Notes under the pieces: generated by a model
What the model was told of the DNA's origin: nothing
Database searches by the model: none
The model's input: the letters and a program-made list of their open reading frames with translations, nothing else
Origin: JAAYBQ01 sp035403465
GTDB lineage: Bacteria > Spirochaetota > UBA4802 > UBA5550
Length of the DNA stretch: 64,000 nucleotides
NCBI GenBank assembly: GCA_035403465.1
Contig: DAONFG010000001.1
Location: 181,408 to 245,407, forward strand
Direction: 5' to 3'
Program-made: the position numbers and the translations under genes
In this document: positions 60,194-64,000 of the stretch, in pieces
Numbering within the stretch: the first letter of the stretch is position 1
Layout: the number at the start of each line of letters is the position of its first letter

Positions 60194-61264
60194 TTATCTC
60201 TTCTGGAATGTCATGACTATATTCCCTTTTTTATCAATAAATCCCCAATCTGTTTCTGTTTCAATTCTGGCAAGATCATCATGGAATGACCATGCCCTGA
60301 TAAATTGAAAGTCTATTGCGACATTTCCGTTTTTATCAATGAAACCATACATGCCGTTTTTTCTGACACAAGCGAAACCCCCGGAAAACCAGTCAGATGA
60401 TTCATATTGAAGTTCAATAACAATCTTCCCGCTATTGTCAATGAAACCATCTTTACCATTTTTATTGACCAAAGCAAGTCCTTCGCGGAACATGGAAGCA
60501 CGTTCATACTGGAAATCCACAATAAGCCGTCCTTCGGTGTTGATATAGCCCCATTTTCCATTGCGGGCCACCGGCGCAAGCCCGTTTGAAAAATCTGAAG
60601 CATCATCATATTCCGTTTTGATTATTAATATACCTTCTTTATTTATAAAGCCGTATCTATTTTTATCTTTAAGGATTTTCACCTTTGCAAAGCCGCTGGA
60701 AAAACCGGTTGAAAAATCAAATTCTGTTTCAAAAACGATTTTTCCTTCCCTGTTTATAAAATCAACACGCCCTTTCCTTCCGTTTCTCCAGACTGGTGCA
60801 AGACCTTCATGAAAACTGCCACCCGTTGCGAACTGGTAATCGATGACAACATTTCCTTTTTTATCTATGTAGCCTACTTTACCGTCTTTCTTTACAGCTG
60901 CAAGGCCTTCTGAAAAAGGTTTATAATCATCAAAAGTTCCGGATGTTATCTCTTTGCCTTTACTGTCTATGAAAGAGTAACCTTCCTGTTTCTTTACACA
61001 GTAAAGTCCCTCAGAATAAAAATCCGAGGGTATATCGAGATAAACCGGGGCTATAACGACTTTCCCTTTTTTATCAATAAATCCCCATCCTTTATTTGTA
61101 GCAATTGGCGCTAGCTCTCCGGAAAAATTGAAGGGTTTAACATACCCGTAGAGATTTTGCCATTGAGTATTCGCGGCAGTTTTCGGCTTTGTGTTACCGG
61201 AATTAAATAACACTATGATTGAAAGAAATATTATTACAGCCGTAAATACTGATCTTCTTTTCAT
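60194..61264 (-). CDS. exported WG-repeat (KWG) protein
   Basis: This 356-residue protein has a signal peptide (MKRRSVFTAVIIF...LFNSG). About ten tandem repeats of about 30-35 residues follow the pattern GLAPVxxNGKWGYINxxGxxVIxxxY (for example GWGFIDKKGKVVIAP and GKVGYIDKKGNVVID). WG repeats form beta-rich, probably propeller- or solenoid-like arrays found widely in Leptospira and Bacteroidetes. A ligand-binding or structural role is inferred. It is a single gene between the htpG repeat and smpB. Confidence 0.9.
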   Translation of the reverse strand: MKRRSVFTAVIIFLSIIVLFNSGNTKPKTAANTQWQNLYGYVKPFNFSGELAPIATNKGWGFIDKKGKVVIAPVYLDIPSDFYSEGLYCVKKQEGYSFIDSKGKEITSGTFDDYKPFSEGLAAVKKDGKVGYIDKKGNVVIDYQFATGGSFHEGLAPVWRNGRKGRVDFINREGKIVFETEFDFSTGFSSGFAKVKILKDKNRYGFINKEGILIIKTEYDDASDFSNGLAPVARNGKWGYINTEGRLIVDFQYERASMFREGLALVNKNGKDGFIDNSGKIVIELQYESSDWFSGGFACVRKNGMYGFIDKNGNVAIDFQFIRAWSFHDDLARIETETDWGFIDKKGNIVMTFQKR

Positions 61265-61421
61265 ATAAAACCTTCTGATTTAATTGCATTGTACCTGTAG
61301 GAATTATTTATTTGAATGCTTTATAGATCATTTGTCAAGATCATAAAAAGTCTTTTTAGACAGACCTTAACTCTCTTCAGTAAAACGGGGAATTGCACCC
61401 GACATAGTGAGGATTTAACCG

Positions 61422-61450
61422 TTGACAATTGCCGATTACATAGTTATTTA
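61422..61450 (+). promoter_or_regulatory. sigma-70-type promoter of smpB
   Basis: TTGACA (61422-61427) is followed by TATTTA (61445-61450) after 17 bases, about 38 bases upstream of the smpB start. Confidence 0.6.
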
Positions 61451-61487
61451 CTTTACAGATCGAACCATGATATTTTAAGGTGCTCAC

Positions 61488-61946
61488 ATGTCGGATAATA
61501 TTGTAGATATAGTGCGGAACAAAAAGGCCAGGTTCGAGTACGAGATACTTGACACCTTCGAGGCTGGTATTGTGCTTAAGGGGACCGAGGTTAAGTCTAT
61601 CCGCCAGAAAAAGGTAAGCATACAGGAGGCCTACGCTAAAATTACAAACGGCGAGGTCTTTATAGTGGGCCTGAACATCTCCATTTACGAAATGGGGAAC
61701 AGGTTTAACCATGAACCACTGCGCGAACGGAAGCTCCTGATGCATAAACATGAGATCAAGCGGTTAACAGGAAAACTGCACGAGCGCGGCTACACCTTGA
61801 TTCCTTTATTGCTGTATTTAAAAAACGGAAAGGTCAAGATCGAACTGGGGCTTGCGCGCGGAAAAACCACATACGACAAGAAGAGGACCATACAGGAACG
61901 CGACCTGAAAAGGGACATGCAGCGCGATATAAAGAAGTATATGTAG
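61488..61946 (+). CDS. smpB: SsrA-binding protein SmpB
   Basis: SmpB binds tmRNA and rescues stalled ribosomes. The 152-residue protein has ARFEYEILDTFEAGIVLKGTEVKS early, LRERKLLMHKHEIKRL in the middle, IPLLLYLKNGKVKIELGLARGK and the basic tail KRDMQRDIKKY, which mimics codon-anticodon contacts. No tmRNA gene was seen in the flanking sequence. Confidence 0.97.
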   Translation: MSDNIVDIVRNKKARFEYEILDTFEAGIVLKGTEVKSIRQKKVSIQEAYAKITNGEVFIVGLNISIYEMGNRFNHEPLRERKLLMHKHEIKRLTGKLHERGYTLIPLLLYLKNGKVKIELGLARGKTTYDKKRTIQERDLKRDMQRDIKKYM

Positions 61947-61949
61947 TAA

Positions 61950-62318
61950 TCACAGGAAGTAAACTGTAGCAGCAACAGCCAGGATCACAAAAAGCATAAC
62001 CGCAACAATCCTGTTCCTCTCCCTGTCCGGCAGGTACCGTATATTCTGCAGTTTGTATTTTACTTTAAGCAGGATGTTCACGAAATTGTTCCATGTAAAT
62101 TTATTTAAAAGATTTGTAATTGATTTGGAGAAATTTTCAGCGGGGCCGGACTTTTTGTTTTCAGGCTTAAGGTCAAAGTTTCCTGTTTTGTAGAGAGTTG
62201 TATCGTCTGGGTCAATTACGGTATTGTATCCGCATGTGCAGAAAATTTTTATGCGCCCCTTGTCCAGGGGGAAGCGGATTTTTCTGCCGCATGACGGACA
62301 ATCCTTTATATACTTCAT
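61950..62318 (-). CDS. small zinc-ribbon protein with C-terminal membrane segment
   Basis: This 122-residue protein has CPSCGRKIRFP and FCTCGYN (four Cys, about 8-33) forming a zinc ribbon, a charged middle and one C-terminal membrane helix (about 104-121), so it is probably tail-anchored. No family was recognised. It starts seven bases after the HDOD gene and is the last gene of the cheD-HDOD unit. Confidence 0.65.
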   Translation of the reverse strand: MKYIKDCPSCGRKIRFPLDKGRIKIFCTCGYNTVIDPDDTTLYKTGNFDLKPENKKSGPAENFSKSITNLLNKFTWNNFVNILLKVKYKLQNIRYLPDRERNRIVAVMLFVILAVAATVYFL

Positions 62319-62325
62319 GTATCTT

Positions 62326-63186
62326 CTAGAGCAGGTCCCTTACCTGGCTGGTCATTTCCGGGATCTTTGTGTACAGATCCTCAAGTTCCGCGTTTGAAAT
62401 TTTCAGTATATCCAGTGCAGGTTTGCTTATCTGGTGATATAGACCGTCGCTGCCTATACCTATTCCGGCAAGTACACTTATGGCATTGGCAAGGTGTACG
62501 ATTGCAACTTCAGGTTTGTATGGGGCAGGCGCGTTTTCGGGCTCTGTGTAATAACGGACTATTGCCCGTAAAACAAGCGGGAAGTTCCATTTTTCAAGGA
62601 TTTTCTCGCTTATCTCCTGGTGGCTGTAACCCATGATGGATTTTTCTGCTTCATTAAAAGTAATGTTCTTTGTGTTCACTTCGTTAAGTATATCATTATA
62701 CGTGTTTTGTACAAAAATCGCAAGGACAGTCTTCCCGACGTTGTGAATTATTCCACCGGTAAAGACAACGTCTGCTATATCTTTCCTGTTTTTCAGAAGC
62801 GCAATTTTTTTTGCAAGCGTGCCGACGAGAAGTCCCTGCTTCCAGAGTTCACCCCTGCCTAGGTCGTAACCTATAACCGCTTTGTCAAGGATTGGTTTTG
62901 CCGCAATCACCATGACTATATTTGTCACCTCTTTAATGCCAAGGGTGACTATTGCGCGGTCGATTGATGTAATCTCTTTCCCTTTACTGAAGTACGCCGA
63001 ATTACAGAGCTTCAGGATATTTGTAGTCATTGTCTGATCTTTTGAAATTTGCTCTGCAACAGCCTTGAATGAAACTTCAGGATCATTGACCATGTTCAGT
63101 ATTTTAGTTGCAACCTCCGGTATTGTGGGGAGTGCCGCAATGTTATTAATTGTTGATTCTATTCTCTGTTTGATATGTGCATGCAT
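62326..63186 (-). CDS. HDOD-domain protein
   Basis: This 286-residue protein contains an HDOD domain (about 13-210): LPTIPEVATKILNMVNDPEVS, QTMTTNILKLCNSAYFS, IDRAIVTLGIKEVTNIVM, GGIIHNVGKTVL. HDOD domains are degenerate HD domains without phosphodiesterase residues, used in signalling and motility control. It lies 20 bases after cheD on the same strand, so a chemotaxis-linked role is likely. Confidence 0.9.
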   Translation of the reverse strand: MHAHIKQRIESTINNIAALPTIPEVATKILNMVNDPEVSFKAVAEQISKDQTMTTNILKLCNSAYFSKGKEITSIDRAIVTLGIKEVTNIVMVIAAKPILDKAVIGYDLGRGELWKQGLLVGTLAKKIALLKNRKDIADVVFTGGIIHNVGKTVLAIFVQNTYNDILNEVNTKNITFNEAEKSIMGYSHQEISEKILEKWNFPLVLRAIVRYYTEPENAPAPYKPEVAIVHLANAISVLAGIGIGSDGLYHQISKPALDILKISNAELEDLYTKIPEMTSQVRDLL

Positions 63187-63206
63187 TTGAATTACCCCGG
63201 GTTACA

Positions 63207-63692
63207 TTAAACCTTGTAGTACATTTTTTCCTGGCCATTGGCCTTGACTTTAAGATGACCGTCATCAAGAAAGAAATCTATAACACGGCCTGCGCAGCCG
63301 CCTGTGTCCTCGTCAAGAAGAGGTATCTGCAGTTTAGCCAGTATTTTTTTTGTTTCCTCAATATTCCGCTCTCCGATCTGCCCCAACGTGACAGACGCCT
63401 CGAATTTAAACATTGATGCTCCGCCGGCGATCTTCGCTGACATGAATTCCTTCTTTGCCCCCTCTTTCATTAAGAGTTGAACCATGTGGGGTATTGCAGT
63501 CTCGGCGAATTTTTCTATAGCCGTGCCGTTTGAGGTATCAACAGGCAGCAGGATGTGGGCAAGACCACCCACTTTTTTCAACCTGTCGTATATGCATATA
63601 CCTACGCAGCTTCCAAGAATTGTTCTTAACACGGCAGTCCCGTTTGCTATCTTTACCTGGGCAACGCCGACGTTTATTAATGATCCGTCCAT
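63207..63692 (-). CDS. cheD: chemoreceptor glutamine deamidase CheD
   Basis: CheD deamidates Gln residues on chemoreceptors and in many species works with CheC. The 161-residue protein has the catalytic Cys in LGSCVGICIYD (about 26-36), the His in GLAHILLP (about 43-50), Thr-containing YAETAIPHM-like FAETAIPHMVQ, KIAGGASMF and GERNIEET. It is the first gene of the unit with HDOD and the zinc-ribbon protein. Confidence 0.95.
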   Translation of the reverse strand: MDGSLINVGVAQVKIANGTAVLRTILGSCVGICIYDRLKKVGGLAHILLPVDTSNGTAIEKFAETAIPHMVQLLMKEGAKKEFMSAKIAGGASMFKFEASVTLGQIGERNIEETKKILAKLQIPLLDEDTGGCAGRVIDFFLDDGHLKVKANGQEKMYYKV

Positions 63693-63726
63693 AACCTATC
63701 TCTGAATTTATTAGAATCTTTGGATG

Positions 63727-63760
63727 ATAGAGCAGAAAATCTTATTTCATGCTCTATTTA
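63727..63760. repeat. inverted repeat upstream of cheD
   Basis: ATAGAGCA and TGCTCTAT form an imperfect hairpin in the divergent region between cheD and the right-edge genes. It could be an operator; no T-run defines it as a terminator. Confidence 0.4.
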
Positions 63761-63847
63761 TTATAATATACTGAAAACTAGAACTATTACTATATATAAT
63801 AGTTTTTTCCGGATTATCAGCAGAATAAATCAAGGCCGTTTATTGCA

Positions 63848-63979
63848 ATGAAAATCCCGCCGCGAAGCAGGTTTGGAATTGCTACTGATTCTGTATTGGC
63901 ATTAACTTTTGTAATTATTATTGTATTTGTCAAGGTTAATCGGTATTCTGATAAATATTTGTCAGGTTGTGGTAAATGA
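63848..63979 (+). CDS. possible 43-residue single-span membrane protein
   Basis: ATG at 63848 to TGA at 63977-63979. The encoded peptide has a short basic N-terminus (MKIPPRSRFG), one hydrophobic helix (about 14-28, VLALTFVIIIVFV) and a polar tail. The layout resembles small ExbD/TolR-type N-termini or other bitopic peptides, but it is too short for a family call. Its stop overlaps the next start by ATGA, which supports a genuine coupled gene. The ribosome binding site is weak. Confidence 0.4.
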   Translation: MKIPPRSRFGIATDSVLALTFVIIIVFVKVNRYSDKYLSGCGK

Positions 63980-64000
63980 AAGCAGAAATTGAAACAGGAT
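63976..64000 (+). CDS. start of a further gene, cut by the window edge
   Basis: ATG at 63976 overlaps the TGA of the preceding small frame. Only MKAEIETG is visible, so no function can be given. Confidence 0.3.

Noticed and set aside
61265..61487. Possible tmRNA gene next to smpB
   Set aside because: No tRNA-like acceptor ends, TPsiC-type loop or tag-like reading frame was found.
1..64000. CRISPR arrays, tRNA or rRNA genes
   Set aside because: No regularly spaced direct repeats and no tRNA-like GGTTCRA blocks with fitting stems were found by eye on either strand.

Overview
The window looks like a chromosomal stretch of an anaerobic, motile spirochaete. The main pointers are two short FlaB-type flagellins in tandem (44974-46936), a WG-repeat protein of the kind common in Leptospira, CheD beside an HDOD protein, many lipoproteins with relaxed lipoboxes, and several beta-barrel and OmpA-like envelope proteins. 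Anaerobic, low-potential chemistry is suggested by an aldehyde:ferredoxin oxidoreductase, several 4Fe-4S ferredoxins and an hgcAB pair. The order or genus cannot be fixed from sequence reading alone. No tRNA, rRNA, CRISPR array or prophage was seen.

Layout. 1-11255: envelope unit made of an AsmA-like protein, a small lipoprotein and a 2552-residue TolB/TPR/CHAT-like lipoprotein, followed by a TtcA-like PP-loop enzyme (11281-12033). 12012-15863: REP-type palindromes around a RAYT transposase (15220-15762), with a fibronectin-III/barrel protein and an FGE-like lipoprotein. 16002-22541: guaB, a lipoprotein, a membrane protein, ruvA, and metX-metW behind a SAM-I riboswitch. 22709-24254: Tat-exported 4Fe-4S protein plus a membrane cytochrome b-like partner. 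24393-27424: a Lys/Glu-rich exported protein and a barrel converging on an ECF sigma/FecR anti-sigma pair. 27528-27903: two small genes on the minus strand, a 57-residue ferredoxin and a 56-codon membrane protein interrupted by an in-frame TGA at the place where relatives are recalled to have Cys. 28129-30627: CocE/NonD-type lipoprotein hydrolase.

31003-32765 is arsR-hgcA-hgcB, the mercury methylation genes, behind an ArsR-type operator. 33520-37381 holds AOR, rtcB and archease, bracketed by inverted copies of a two-hairpin repeat. Then come dinG, a GCS2-type ligase, a polar amino-acid ABC transporter, the two flaB genes, purE-guaA, manC with a LEA2 protein, rplM-rpsI, recX, an OmpA/FlgD-like envelope protein, an MPGP-like phosphatase, htpG, the WG-repeat protein, smpB and cheD-HDOD. 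At the right edge a possible small membrane protein overlaps the start of a further gene.

The items most worth following up are the candidate selenoprotein at 27528-27698, the ArsR-controlled hgcAB operon, the REP palindrome that writes the same C-terminus onto two convergent genes, and the giant lipoprotein with two apparently catalytically dead CHAT-like modules.
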